A stretch of 38,127 bases of DNA, taken from Planctomycetaceae bacterium (lineage in GTDB: Bacteria > Planctomycetota > Planctomycetia > Pirellulales > Pirellulaceae). Under the pieces are notes generated by a model that ran no database searches, was not told the DNA's origin, and saw nothing but the letters and a program-made list of their open reading frames with translations. Shown here in pieces: positions 16,771 to 26,211 of this stretch. Both the position numbers and the translations under genes were made by a program. The stretch is taken from positions 1 to 38,127 of the forward strand of contig JAJTFC010000080.1 in the NCBI GenBank assembly GCA_021298315.1. The letters run 5' to 3'. Position 1 is the stretch's first letter. Every line of letters begins with the position of its first letter.

Positions 16771-17754
16771 ATGCGCGCAGTCATTACAGGTATTACAGGC
16801 CAAGATGGATCCTATCTATCAGAGTTCCTTCTGGCACGCGGCTATGAGGTGCATGGAATCGTCAGGCGAAGCAGCACGCTGCAACGCCCAAGATTAGATG
16901 AGTATGTCAATGATCAGACATTGTACGGCAAGCGGCTCTTTCTCCACTATTCGGATTTGACCGACACAACCTCACTGCGACGGATTCTCAGTCGGATTCA
17001 ACCCGACGAATTCTATCACCTCGCGGGCCAATCCCACGTCGGACTTAGTTTCGAGATTCCAGAAAGCACGTGCGAACTAACAGCGATGGGTACACTGCGT
17101 ATTCTCGAAATCCTCAGAGATATCAAACCTGCTCCTCGCTTCCTCCATGCCAGCAGTCGCGAAATCTTTGGTACTCCGACCATCTCTCCTCAGAATGAAG
17201 ATACGCCAGTAAACCCAAATTCGCCCTACGGGGCGGCCAAGGCGTTTGCTAACCAGCTTGTTAAAGTCTATCGAGATTCCATGGGCTTATTTGCCTGCAA
17301 TGCGATCTGTTATAACCACGAAAGCCCAAGGCGCTCGGAGAATTTCGTCACTCGCAAAATTAGTATCGCCGCAGCAGGAATCAAGCTGGGTATTCGAAAG
17401 GAACTCGTCCTGGGAAGTATTGATGCGGTACGAGACTGGGGTTGCGCAACTGAGTTTGTCGATGCGATGTGGCGTATCCTCCAGCAACCTGAACCACGTG
17501 ACTACATTCTCGCCACTGGAAGAACGCATACGGTTCGTGAGTTCATGCAGTACGCATTTGAGCATGTCGGATTAAATTGGGTTGAACACGTTCGATTCGA
17601 CCAAAAATTTCAACGCCCAATCGAGCCTGAGAATCTTCGAGGAGATGCCGCAAGAGCACACAGGGAGCTAGGCTGGACCCCTAAGATATCGCTGCGAGAA
17701 CTAGCCGCAATGATGGTCGATCACGACTTGGAAAGACTCAAACGGACCGCTTGA
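16771..17754 (+). CDS. GDP-mannose 4,6-dehydratase paralogue (NDP-sugar dehydratase)
   Basis: This 327-residue extended SDR protein is clearly homologous to the gmd product just upstream ([61 protein letters not shown]). The catalytic residues E131, Y153 and K157 (YGAAK) are kept, but the active-site strand reads ASSREIFG, with an arginine (R130) where Gmd has Ser/Thr next to the catalytic Glu. The C-terminal GDAARAHRELGWTPK also differs from the usual LGDPTKA. It probably acts on a GDP-hexose and could make a variant 6-deoxy sugar, or be a second Gmd; sequence alone does not decide. It ends the fcl-gmd-gmd2 run and converges on the cytochrome gene with a 31-base gap. Confidence 0.85.
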   Translation: MRAVITGITGQDGSYLSEFLLARGYEVHGIVRRSSTLQRPRLDEYVNDQTLYGKRLFLHYSDLTDTTSLRRILSRIQPDEFYHLAGQSHVGLSFEIPESTCELTAMGTLRILEILRDIKPAPRFLHASSREIFGTPTISPQNEDTPVNPNSPYGAAKAFANQLVKVYRDSMGLFACNAICYNHESPRRSENFVTRKISIAAAGIKLGIRKELVLGSIDAVRDWGCATEFVDAMWRILQQPEPRDYILATGRTHTVREFMQYAFEHVGLNWVEHVRFDQKFQRPIEPENLRGDAARAHRELGWTPKISLRELAAMMVDHDLERLKRTA

Positions 17755-17785
17755 ACTCCAAAGACGACCAGCAACAAGCAAACCA

Positions 17786-19567
17786 CTAGAGTGTCTTTAG
17801 ATACTCGATCAAGTCGCTGAGTTCGTCATTGCTTAACGCCTGGCCATGCACTTTCTGCGGGGCATGGTCACCTGTGAGGACATCTTGTAGACTCGAAGCT
17901 CTCCCATCATGCAGCAACTCAACCTTGCGAAATACTCCGCGCAAACTCGGAGTGTTGAAACCCTTGTAAGCGTCCGCAGTAGAACCCATACCTAAGTCGT
18001 GGATCTGACCGTCGGTATACATTTCACCCTGGTGACACTCAGCGCAAGCCCCCTTGGGCCCAACAAATATCTCTCTGCCTCGCTCGGCAGACGGACTCAG
18101 ATGCGTTCCCTGTTTTCGATAAGGGTTCGGAGGTGGCTTTAGCCCCGATAGGTATTCCGCGATTGCCAAGGCATCCTCCTGAGTCGCATCCGGTCCGATC
18201 ATCGTCGTCTTGAGCGAATGCTTCATCGCGTCGATAAGTCCCTTTTGCCAACCGTGCCAAGTCCAAGGTCCGGTTTTGCTGAGCTCGTAAAGGGGTAACA
18301 CACTTTTGAAGGTATACGCCGAGTTGTCGTTGAGCGTGTCCATCGTGACGGCATTGGTGCCACCGAGATAATGGCAGGAGTGGCAACTATACCACTGATC
18401 TAAACTCCGGCGAGCATCGAAGAAAATCGCTTCACCACGCCTTGCTAAACTAGGCGTTTCATCCCCACCCAAAAATAGCCTACGCACGATTTTTCGCTCG
18501 ATCAAATCCACCGCCTGGACCGAGTTGTCCATGTAGTTTGCCACCCAAACGGTTCTGTTGTCGGAGGCCATCCTCAATCCCATCGGACGACCACCGACCT
18601 CGATGCGATAGAACCGATCCGAATCCTTTAATAGATCGCGATCGATATGGTCGGTGCTCCCTCGATCCTGAAACGGCAACCCTTGCTGCTTGAGAACCAA
18701 AAGTTCATGGGTGCCAGATGCTGAGATGACTACCGTTTGCTCATCCTCCGTCATCGCCAAACCATAGGGATCCGCAACTGCCTTGCCCGGAGGATCCAGC
18801 GAGATCGCTTCGCGGTGAGAGCCATTTTCAAATCCAATGCGTCCAAGTCGACTGGCCATTACCCAACCAAGACGAATGTTCCCTTCGTTGATGGGATTGC
18901 GCCGATAAACCATCCAAGGAAAGTAAACCTGATCGGTTCGTTTGGACGTTTGCATCTGCCCAATATTCAGACCAATGAACTGGTCCGTATGCACCAACTT
19001 GCCTTCTACCAAATCGACGATCGATATACCTCGGTCGCCGCTGGTACCTACCGCAAGGCGTTTGCCGTCGTTCGAGACGGCCAGCGTTCGCGGCCAACGA
19101 CCTACATCGATCTTGTTCAAAACGCTTTGTGATTCAAAGTCCACGACTGCGATCTGATCGGCATCCGTTAGAGCGACATAGATTGTCCTGGCATCAGGCG
19201 ATAGAGACAACCCGGTAGGCTGAAAACCTAATTGGATGTGGGCGACCGAATGAAGCTTCCGGCTTTCGACCGCGATCGAGTGCAAGCTACCTGAATAGCT
19301 ACTGGTGACCAGCAAGTGTTTGCCATCAGGGTGCAATAAGATCGCTGTTGGATGCTCTCCTACTGAGATCTCGTCCAACACTTCCCCGTTTTCGAGGTCC
19401 ACCAAGGACACCGAGTTGGATGTTTGGTTGACGGTCGCAATCCAATCAGAATATTGCGACAAGACTAGATCGACGGGAGAACGATCCTGACCAAAAGCAA
19501 TGCAGCTTGGCATTGCTTGTAACAAAGAAATAACAGCGATGAAGATCCAAGTGTATAAGGATCTCAT
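17786..19567 (-). CDS. Secreted YVTN beta-propeller/dihaem c-type cytochrome
   Basis: This 593-residue periplasmic protein has a signal peptide (MRSLYTWIFIAVISLLQAMP). A YVTN/cytochrome-cd1-like seven-bladed propeller follows (VSLVDLENGEVLDEISVGEHP, IYVALTDADQIAVVD, VWVANYMDNSVQAVDL, quoted in part). The C-terminal part is a cytochrome-c-peroxidase-like dihaem region with CHSCH (395-399) and CAECH (508-512), plus FNTPSLRGVFRKVELLHDGRA, typical of the MauG/CCP superfamily. It may be a periplasmic oxidase or electron-transfer protein; the substrate is unknown. Its ATG lies only 18 bases after the rplS stop on the same strand, so it may be co-transcribed with the ribosomal gene. Confidence 0.9.
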   Translation of the reverse strand: MRSLYTWIFIAVISLLQAMPSCIAFGQDRSPVDLVLSQYSDWIATVNQTSNSVSLVDLENGEVLDEISVGEHPTAILLHPDGKHLLVTSSYSGSLHSIAVESRKLHSVAHIQLGFQPTGLSLSPDARTIYVALTDADQIAVVDFESQSVLNKIDVGRWPRTLAVSNDGKRLAVGTSGDRGISIVDLVEGKLVHTDQFIGLNIGQMQTSKRTDQVYFPWMVYRRNPINEGNIRLGWVMASRLGRIGFENGSHREAISLDPPGKAVADPYGLAMTEDEQTVVISASGTHELLVLKQQGLPFQDRGSTDHIDRDLLKDSDRFYRIEVGGRPMGLRMASDNRTVWVANYMDNSVQAVDLIERKIVRRLFLGGDETPSLARRGEAIFFDARRSLDQWYSCHSCHYLGGTNAVTMDTLNDNSAYTFKSVLPLYELSKTGPWTWHGWQKGLIDAMKHSLKTTMIGPDATQEDALAIAEYLSGLKPPPNPYRKQGTHLSPSAERGREIFVGPKGACAECHQGEMYTDGQIHDLGMGSTADAYKGFNTPSLRGVFRKVELLHDGRASSLQDVLTGDHAPQKVHGQALSNDELSDLIEYLKTL

Positions 19568-19585
19568 GGTCGAAGACCAATCGGA

Positions 19586-19939
19586 CTACTTGTCCCGACG
19601 TTCGCGGAGCTTAACGCCCTTACCGGTACGCTCGCGGAGGAAGTACAGTTTGGCTCGACGAACCACCGAGTGCCGTTGAACTTCGATCTTCTCGATTTTC
19701 GGGGAGTGCAAAGGAAACTTACGCTCGACCCCTTCGCCTGCAACAATCCGTCGAACGACGAACATTTCGCGCGAACCCGAACCGCTCTTAGCAATCACGG
19801 TGCCCGTGAAGATCTGAACCCGCTCTTTGGTTCCTTCTTGGATCTTCGTGTGCACGTCAACGGTGTCACCAATCTCGAAGGCATCCACATTTTCCTTGAG
19901 ATAAGGTTTTTCAACGGACTGAAGAATCTGCTGGCTCAT
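19586..19939 (-). CDS. rplS: 50S ribosomal protein L19 (bL19)
   Basis: bL19 sits at the 30S-50S interface. The 117-residue product begins MSQQILQSVE and contains the family motifs DTVDVHTKIQEG.KERVQ, GTVIAKSGSGSREMFVVRRI, GEGVERKFPLHSPKI and RRAKLYFLRERTGKGVKLRER (each recognised in part). The open frame continues 49 codons upstream, but the ATG at 19939 gives the standard length. In many bacteria rplS ends the rpsP-rimM-trmD-rplS operon; here the upstream neighbour is divergent, so rplS leads its transcript and is followed by a cytochrome gene. Confidence 0.97.
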   Translation of the reverse strand: MSQQILQSVEKPYLKENVDAFEIGDTVDVHTKIQEGTKERVQIFTGTVIAKSGSGSREMFVVRRIVAGEGVERKFPLHSPKIEKIEVQRHSVVRRAKLYFLRERTGKGVKLRERRDK

Positions 19940-20028
19940 GATCGACGAACACTTCCGATGTACTGGTCTTGAATTGAAACGGACCAATATCATTGCCAAG
20001 TAGCTGGATTTTGGAAAGGCCAAATCGT

Positions 20029-20058
20029 CTGAAAAATGGCCCTTGGTTGTGCTAAAAT
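20029..20058 (+). promoter_or_regulatory. Candidate extended -10 promoter for the ceramidase-dehydrogenase operon
   Basis: TAAAAT (20053-20058) is preceded by TGC, giving an extended -10 element, and CTGAAA (20029-20034) lies 18 bases upstream. Transcription would start about 115 bases before the ATG at 20181, in the gap between divergent rplS and this gene. Confidence 0.4.
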
Positions 20059-20180
20059 GTACGTTTTTCCAGTGAAATCTAGCCATTGGGCTTCGGGGAA
20101 CCTGTTAAAATCCTCCGGACTTGCCCCTGTCACCGCCTGTAAAAACCACCGTTTCCTTCCCGAAACCACCGGTGAATCCA

Positions 20181-23100
20181 ATGGAAAACCGCAACTCCCA
20201 GAGCCGACGAAGCTTGACCCACCTGATCGCCTCGCTCGCCTGGATCGCCTCGGTCGTCTCCCAATGCAATGCCGAGGGAACCGCAAAAGAGGGCTCCGCA
20301 ATGCTCAAAGCCGGGGCCCATGCACGCAATATCGATCCTGAATCGTTTCCGGTTTGGGTCAGCGGAGGGATCGTCGCAGGCAAAGGTGAGCGAGTTGTCG
20401 ATTCGCTCTATGCACGCAGCTTGGTGATCGAAAATGAATCAACCCTCGCTGATTCGAACAAGCCAGTGTCGAGCTTTGTCGCACTATGCGTTGTCGATAG
20501 CTTAGGGGTCCCGGGCTGGATCGTCGAAAAGGCTAAGCGACTCGTCGGCGAACAGACACCACTTAAGCCCCATCAGATACTTATCAGCGCGACGCATACC
20601 CATTCGGCTCCGGCGATTATGGGCGCGCATGGTACACCTGCCCAAGACGATTACGCCGAGAGGATGCCGACCTGGATTGCTGAATCGATCATCGAAGCCT
20701 ACCGCAAGCGAACCGAAGCCCGCATAGGTGCCGGTGTTACCAATGCAGATCGTTACATCCATTGCCGTCGATGGTACATGGAACCAGGACATGCCAGCGG
20801 AGTCTTATTCAGCGGTCGCGACACCAACATCGTAGCGATGAACCCCGGTCACGATTCACCTTACAAGATCCGACAAACTGCCGATATCGATCGCACCATC
20901 CCCTTCCTGTCGATTCAGACAAGCGATGGTAAACCACTGGCTCTACTGGCTTCGTTCTGCACCCATTACGCCGGTGCCCCTGCGCTCTCGTCGGACTACT
21001 TCGGAGTGGTTGCTAAAGAACTTGCACAATCGCTCCGACCAGATGACCCGAGCAGTTTCGTGGGCATCATGGCAAACGGCACCAGTGGTGATGCAAACTG
21101 CATCGATTTTGCCCGGCCCGCAAAACCATTCAACTACCACGAAGTCGGTTCCTATGTTGCCCAGCGCATCCTCAGTGCCTTGCCAAATGTCGTGTACTCC
21201 AAGTCGGCCACACTCGATAGCCGCATTGAGTATCTGACGGCCAAGGTGCGGCTTGCCGATGATAATGAACTCAAACAAGCCAAAGCGTATGTTGAATCCA
21301 AATTGGCCGATCGTTTGCCCAGCAACATCGAAGAGAACTACGCTCGTGAAACGGTCTTGCTCTCGCAAATGCAAACCACGCGGCAAGTCCCTTTGCAGGC
21401 ACTGCGTGTTGGAAACCTTGTCATTGCTGGTTATCCAACCGAAACCTACAATGCCACGGGCTTAGCCGTTCGCGCTAAAAGCCCCTTTAAAATTACCCTT
21501 AATATCGGTCTTGCGAATGATCTACTTGGATACCTTCCTCCTGCCGATCAATTCCCCTTAGGGGGCTACACCACATGGCGAGCTCGAACAAGCTGCCTCG
21601 AGGAATCGACTGAGGGTCGGGTCGTCGAAACCCTATCGATCATGGTTTCGCAGTTGGCGAATCAACCGGCGCACTCCGGCGATCATGCCCCATCGATCGT
21701 GGATCATCCTGGCCCCGATTCGGCGGTCAGTCCAAGTAAATCGCTTGAGTATTTCGAACTGTTTGAACACCAAAGAATAGAACTTGCTGCACACGAGCCG
21801 AGCGTCATCGATCCTGTCGCGATGCGTTTTGACGATGCTGGGAATCTGTGGGTGGTCGAAATGAGCGACTATCCGACAAACCGAGGGCCGAACGGTCTAG
21901 GTAGAATTCGAGTCCTTAAAGATCACGATCTCGATGGTCTCTACGACCAAGCGACGGTGTTTGCCCAAGGGCTGTTGTTTCCGACCGGATTGCAACTGCA
22001 TCGCAACGGTGCTTTGGTTACCGTAGGTGGCCGCCTGCAATTCATCCAGGATGTCGATGGCGACTTGGTTGCCGATCAGATCGATGAGTGGCTCAGTGGG
22101 TTTGCCGAGGAGAACCCTCAGTTGCGAGTGAACGACCCCGATTTTGGCCCTGACGGAAAACTCTACCTTGCCAATGGACTAAGAAGTTCCAAGATCAACG
22201 CCGCAACACTTCAAGATGGATCGATGTCGATTGCCAACAGTGACCTGCGTTGGGATTGGGTGCGCAAGATCGGTATACCCGTGGCTGGACCATCCCAATT
22301 CGGGATGACTTGGGATCGCTTCGGGAATCGATATTTCTGCAGCAATCGCAATCCATGCGATGCGGTGATGCTAGAGCCTTGGCAGTCTGCACTGAGCCCC
22401 TTAGCGGGACTTGCTCCAATGACTGCACCTGCCTTGCCCGCCGGCGAACAATCGACCGTGCGTCCTTTAGTGTCGGCTTGGACAACATCGAACCTCCATT
22501 CGGGTCAGTTCACCGCAGCTTGTGGTGTACTGATTAGCCATAGTGAGCACTTGCCGACGGCATCGCTCGGGAATGCACTGACTTGTGAGCCGACAGGCAG
22601 CTTGGTTCATCGAGTCGGACTTGGTCGTGTCAACGGGCGGAGTCAATCCGAGGAACCTCCGCGACAACGCGAATGGCTTGCCAGTCGTGATCCTTGGTTC
22701 CGTCCCGTGAATCTCGAAGAAGGCCCCGATGGAGCGATCTATATCGTCGATATGCATCGAGCGGTCATCGAGCATCCTGATTGGGTTCCTGAAGAGCTTA
22801 AAAAGCGTGTTGATGAACGATGGGGGGATCAGTGCGGTCGTATCTACCGCGTGCTGAGCCACGACGCACCGGCCGTCGATCCGCTTTGGAAAGAGCTTCG
22901 AGATCGTCCGTTGTCCAAAAGATCATCCGGCGAATTAATCGAATTAGTGAACCATCGGCGAAGTTGGGTTCAGCAGACGGCCTGCCGTTTGCTTCATGAA
23001 CGGATTGCCAGCAGCCTGGATGACCAAGCATCGATCGAAAAGGAATTGCTGAGTCGTTCTGAGGCTTGGTGCACTCAAGCAACCCATAGCAACGGCTTGG

Positions 23101-24731
23101 TCAGGTTTCTGAACTTGCTAGCAGCGACAAGTTCAGCCGAACTAAAAACGAGTGTCGAGAAATGCCTCGTTGACCCAAAACATTACTCCCATCTTGAACC
23201 AGCCTTGAGAGGATCACTCTGGCGAATCGCCAATCAGACGCAGACTCGCTCGGATTTGATCGTGCAAGCAGCCATCGAAGGAATCCAACGAGGGCCCAGG
23301 GAAGAGGCGATCGAGTGCGCGTGGTATTTGGCCGAGGCTGCCAACGGGGACCCAAGTGGACTCGGTCAACGGCTTGTCAATGGCGAAAGCTTGCTTACTG
23401 CTTCGGTGGCACGTTCGGTCGATCTTGCAGATGATCCTTATTGGCTGATGGCAATCTCGGCAGCTTATCGATCCCAACTCGATCGATTCGTAACGAAGTG
23501 GATGGATCAATCATCGAAGGATTTGGATCAAAAAAAGATGATCCGAACTTTTTCAACTTCGGCTTGGACCCGCCTGATTTCTACCGTTGCTCAACCAGAG
23601 AATCCAACTTGGTTGGCAGCTCGCGAGTCCTGGGCCACTCAGGCCATCGCCCAGCTTGACGCTGGTGCAGGCGATGACGAAACGCTACGCCGGATAATCC
23701 GCGAACCGCAATTGCGATTGCAGTTGGCGATCGCTCGAGGGATCGCCAAATCCCCCGACCGCACTTGGCTGGCGAATCAATCGTCTCTTTGGCAAGCTTG
23801 GGCGAAATCGCTTGCCGACCAGCGATGGTCTTCTGCAGTCCAAGGAGACCTCGCAGAATTGCTTGCAGTGGCCCTCGCTCCCGAACAATCTCGCATCGGT
23901 GCCGAAGCTTTGAGAGGAGCCCTCATAGAAACCCAAGAGCCCACGATCAAGCGGCAGCTCCTGACCGCATGGTCGCAGCATCCGGAAGATGCTACGGACG
24001 ATCCATCCTGCAGCGATTGGATCATCGAGCGGTTCGATGCTGAAACTCCTGCCATGCGTGGTGCGATGTTTCAAGCCCTTCGGATCCGTCCCGAGCGACT
24101 CGCTCGCTGGCTCGATGCGATCGACTCCGGAAAACTCTCAGGGAAAGGACTCGATGCGAGCCAGATCCAGTCGCTCGGTCAGGTCAACGGCGAACTCCAA
24201 CCAAGGATTGCCAAGTGGCTCTCTGGGAGAATCTCAAGCGATAGGCAGAAGGTAGTCGACCGGTATTCTCCGTGTTTGGATTTGCCAGTAAACATGGAAC
24301 GGGGCAAACAACTGTTTGCCCAGCATTGTGCCGCTTGCCATAAAGTCGATGGCGTTGGCCTTGCTATCGGCCCGGATATCTCCGACTCTCGAACTCAAAC
24401 TTCGGCGCAATTGCTTGTTTCGATCCTCGATCCCAACCGCGTGATCGACAACAATTATTTTCGGGTGACGGTTCAGTTGGCCGATGGAGCGATCCATGAC
24501 GGTATCGTCGTCGAGGAATCTGCCGAACATTTGACGCTCAAGAATCAGCACACGAGCGGATTGGTACTGAGCAAGAAAGAGATCGAGGCGATCAAACCCA
24601 GCGGAATGTCGCTAATGCCTGAAGGAATCGAAGCTCAATTGGACGCACAAGCGATGGCGGATTTGGTTGGCTATCTGAAGAACTGGAGGTACATCGGTGG
24701 ACAGTCCCCTGCCCTTCCTCAAACCCGATAG
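20181..24731 (+). CDS. Giant fusion: neutral-ceramidase-like domain, PVC-type dehydrogenase propeller, HEAT-like region, cytochrome c
   Basis: From the ATG at 20181 (GGTGA five bases ahead) the product has about 1516 residues and a signal peptide (RSLTHLIASLAWIASVVS). Residues 37-497 resemble the neutral/alkaline ceramidase N-terminal domain: H139-T-H141 in ATHTHSAP, FCTHYAGAP, ANGTSGDAN and VIAGYPTETYNATGL. Residues 517-893 form a PVC-type membrane-bound dehydrogenase/sorbosone-dehydrogenase-like propeller (PVAMRFDDAGNLWVVEM, RVLKDHDLDGLYD, NLEEGPDGAIYIVDMHR). Residues 907-1360 are helical and HEAT-like. The C-terminus is the PVC haem-binding domain, with RGKQLFAQHCAACHKVDG (haem site C1383-x2-C1386-H1387) and a candidate methionine ligand in SLMPEG. 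The protein should be periplasmic and may couple amide or lipid hydrolysis to an oxidation. Its last 35 bases overlap a second ceramidase-like gene. Confidence 0.9.
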   Translation: MENRNSQSRRSLTHLIASLAWIASVVSQCNAEGTAKEGSAMLKAGAHARNIDPESFPVWVSGGIVAGKGERVVDSLYARSLVIENESTLADSNKPVSSFVALCVVDSLGVPGWIVEKAKRLVGEQTPLKPHQILISATHTHSAPAIMGAHGTPAQDDYAERMPTWIAESIIEAYRKRTEARIGAGVTNADRYIHCRRWYMEPGHASGVLFSGRDTNIVAMNPGHDSPYKIRQTADIDRTIPFLSIQTSDGKPLALLASFCTHYAGAPALSSDYFGVVAKELAQSLRPDDPSSFVGIMANGTSGDANCIDFARPAKPFNYHEVGSYVAQRILSALPNVVYSKSATLDSRIEYLTAKVRLADDNELKQAKAYVESKLADRLPSNIEENYARETVLLSQMQTTRQVPLQALRVGNLVIAGYPTETYNATGLAVRAKSPFKITLNIGLANDLLGYLPPADQFPLGGYTTWRARTSCLEESTEGRVVETLSIMVSQLANQPAHSGDHAPSIVDHPGPDSAVSPSKSLEYFELFEHQRIELAAHEPSVIDPVAMRFDDAGNLWVVEMSDYPTNRGPNGLGRIRVLKDHDLDGLYDQATVFAQGLLFPTGLQLHRNGALVTVGGRLQFIQDVDGDLVADQIDEWLSGFAEENPQLRVNDPDFGPDGKLYLANGLRSSKINAATLQDGSMSIANSDLRWDWVRKIGIPVAGPSQFGMTWDRFGNRYFCSNRNPCDAVMLEPWQSALSPLAGLAPMTAPALPAGEQSTVRPLVSAWTTSNLHSGQFTAACGVLISHSEHLPTASLGNALTCEPTGSLVHRVGLGRVNGRSQSEEPPRQREWLASRDPWFRPVNLEEGPDGAIYIVDMHRAVIEHPDWVPEELKKRVDERWGDQCGRIYRVLSHDAPAVDPLWKELRDRPLSKRSSGELIELVNHRRSWVQQTACRLLHERIASSLDDQASIEKELLSRSEAWCTQATHSNGLVRFLNLLAATSSAELKTSVEKCLVDPKHYSHLEPALRGSLWRIANQTQTRSDLIVQAAIEGIQRGPREEAIECAWYLAEAANGDPSGLGQRLVNGESLLTASVARSVDLADDPYWLMAISAAYRSQLDRFVTKWMDQSSKDLDQKKMIRTFSTSAWTRLISTVAQPENPTWLAARESWATQAIAQLDAGAGDDETLRRIIREPQLRLQLAIARGIAKSPDRTWLANQSSLWQAWAKSLADQRWSSAVQGDLAELLAVALAPEQSRIGAEALRGALIETQEPTIKRQLLTAWSQHPEDATDDPSCSDWIIERFDAETPAMRGAMFQALRIRPERLARWLDAIDSGKLSGKGLDASQIQSLGQVNGELQPRIAKWLSGRISSDRQKVVDRYSPCLDLPVNMERGKQLFAQHCAACHKVDGVGLAIGPDISDSRTQTSAQLLVSILDPNRVIDNNYFRVTVQLADGAIHDGIVVEESAEHLTLKNQHTSGLVLSKKEIEAIKPSGMSLMPEGIEAQLDAQAMADLVGYLKNWRYIGGQSPALPQTR
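24684..24688 (+). promoter_or_regulatory. Shine-Dalgarno sequence supporting the GTG start at 24697
   Basis: GGAGG lies inside the end of the upstream coding region, eight bases ahead of the GTG at 24697. It supports a start that overlaps the previous gene by 35 bases, hence translational coupling. Confidence 0.6.
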
Positions 24732-26133
24732 TAGAAACGAGTTTGCTCGAAGGACTCGAATCGGGTTTTACTCCGTCGTTCTTTGTATCCTGCTGTGGAG
24801 TATTGGTCAGTACTCCCGTGCACAGCAACCGATGATCGGGCATTTTCAAATCGATGCAACGATCCCTCTCGATCACCGATGCATGGGAGTGTTGCCGCAA
24901 AAGTCCAAGTCCATTGCAGATTCACTCGAGTTGCATGGTTTCGTACTTTTAGGGAACCAAGATCCAATTGTGGTGGTGGCTGTCGATTGGTGTGAAATCC
25001 GCAACAAGTCCTACGATCAATGGCGTGAGAGGTTGGCCAAGGTGGCCAGGACCGTTCCTCAGAGGGTGCTTGTCAGTACCCTCCATCAACATGATGCACC
25101 CGTGATTGATGCAGGTGCCCAGGAACTGCTCGATCAAGTTGGATTGCGATCCGAGTTGTACGATCCGGCTTTTCACGAAGATGTCCTGTCTCGTGCTGAA
25201 GCAGCGTTGGCCCAAGCGATCGAGGATGCCAAGCCATTGACGCATATCGGATATGCTGAGTCGAAAGTCCGAGATGTCGCGTCGAACCGACGAGTTGTCG
25301 ATGGCGCGGGCAATGTTAGCTTCGCCAGAGGCAGCAGTAGCGGTCGCGAAGCCTTTTTTCGTGATACCGATGCAGGCTTGATCGATCCGATGCTAAGAAC
25401 GATTTCATTCTGGAGCCATGAGCAATGCTTGGTCGAATACCATGCTTATGCCACCCATCCGATGAGCTACTATGGGCGAGGTGAGGTTAGCTCTGATTTC
25501 GTTGGACTTGCCAGAAAAAGATTAGCACGCCTCGATCGCGCAATTCACCCGATTTACGCTTCGGGATGCAGTGGAGATGTCACGGCAGGTAAGTTCAACG
25601 ATGGATCGCCTCAAGCGAGGGAGGAATTGACCAGTAAGATTTTTGATGCCATGCTAGCCAATCGGGGATCATCGCGCAAGATGGATGCGTCCAAGGGGTG
25701 GGTATTGCGTTCGAAAAGGCTTGAGCTTCAGTACACACAATCACCTTCCTTGCAGAAGGACGTCATGCAGCGCGAGTTGCAAGACGATAGCTTGCCTGTA
25801 GAAAAAAGAATCTTAGCTGCCATGGGCTTGGCCTCCTGGAAACGCTCGGTCGAGAATCCTAAGCCGATCGATGTTCCATGCGTCGACTTTGGGATTGCAA
25901 GAGTTGTTCTGTTTCCTGGAGAATCTTTCGTCGGCTACCAGCACTTGGCACAGAGACTCAGCGGGCAAGTGCCTGTCGTGCCGATAGGTTATGGAGAAAG
26001 CTGGACGGGTTACGTTCCGACGGCGTCAGCTTTTGACGACGGCTTTCATGAATCGTGGTTGTGGGTAGCACCAGGGGCGGAACAAAAGATCCAGCAGGTG
26101 CTCACTGAACTGTTTAATCCACGTGAGCGATAA
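24697..26133 (+). CDS. Secreted neutral-ceramidase-like protein
   Basis: This 478-residue protein has an N-terminal hydrophobic export signal (RIGFYSVVLCILLWSIGQYSRAQ, in part) and a fold related to the ceramidase domain of the gene before it. LHQHDAP (H130-x-H132) corresponds to its THTHSAP, YHAYATHPMSYYGRG to its CTHYAGAP, SGCSGDVTAGKFNDG to its ANGTSGDAN, and VVLFPGESFVGYQ to its VIAGYPTETYN. It lacks the dehydrogenase and haem parts. The zinc-binding histidines look preserved, so an amidase-type hydrolase is plausible, but the true substrate in bacteria without sphingolipids is open. The GTG start is supported by GGAGG, and it overlaps the upstream gene by 35 bases. A GH16 gene follows after about 78 bases. 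Confidence 0.78.
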   Translation: MDSPLPFLKPDSRNEFARRTRIGFYSVVLCILLWSIGQYSRAQQPMIGHFQIDATIPLDHRCMGVLPQKSKSIADSLELHGFVLLGNQDPIVVVAVDWCEIRNKSYDQWRERLAKVARTVPQRVLVSTLHQHDAPVIDAGAQELLDQVGLRSELYDPAFHEDVLSRAEAALAQAIEDAKPLTHIGYAESKVRDVASNRRVVDGAGNVSFARGSSSGREAFFRDTDAGLIDPMLRTISFWSHEQCLVEYHAYATHPMSYYGRGEVSSDFVGLARKRLARLDRAIHPIYASGCSGDVTAGKFNDGSPQAREELTSKIFDAMLANRGSSRKMDASKGWVLRSKRLELQYTQSPSLQKDVMQRELQDDSLPVEKRILAAMGLASWKRSVENPKPIDVPCVDFGIARVVLFPGESFVGYQHLAQRLSGQVPVVPIGYGESWTGYVPTASAFDDGFHESWLWVAPGAEQKIQQVLTELFNPRER

Positions 26134-26211
26134 ACTGAGCAATTCCTATCATCCGGTATTTTTCCTGTGTAACCTAAGCTCCAATTGAGAAAGACTTCTA
26201 ACGTGCCATTG

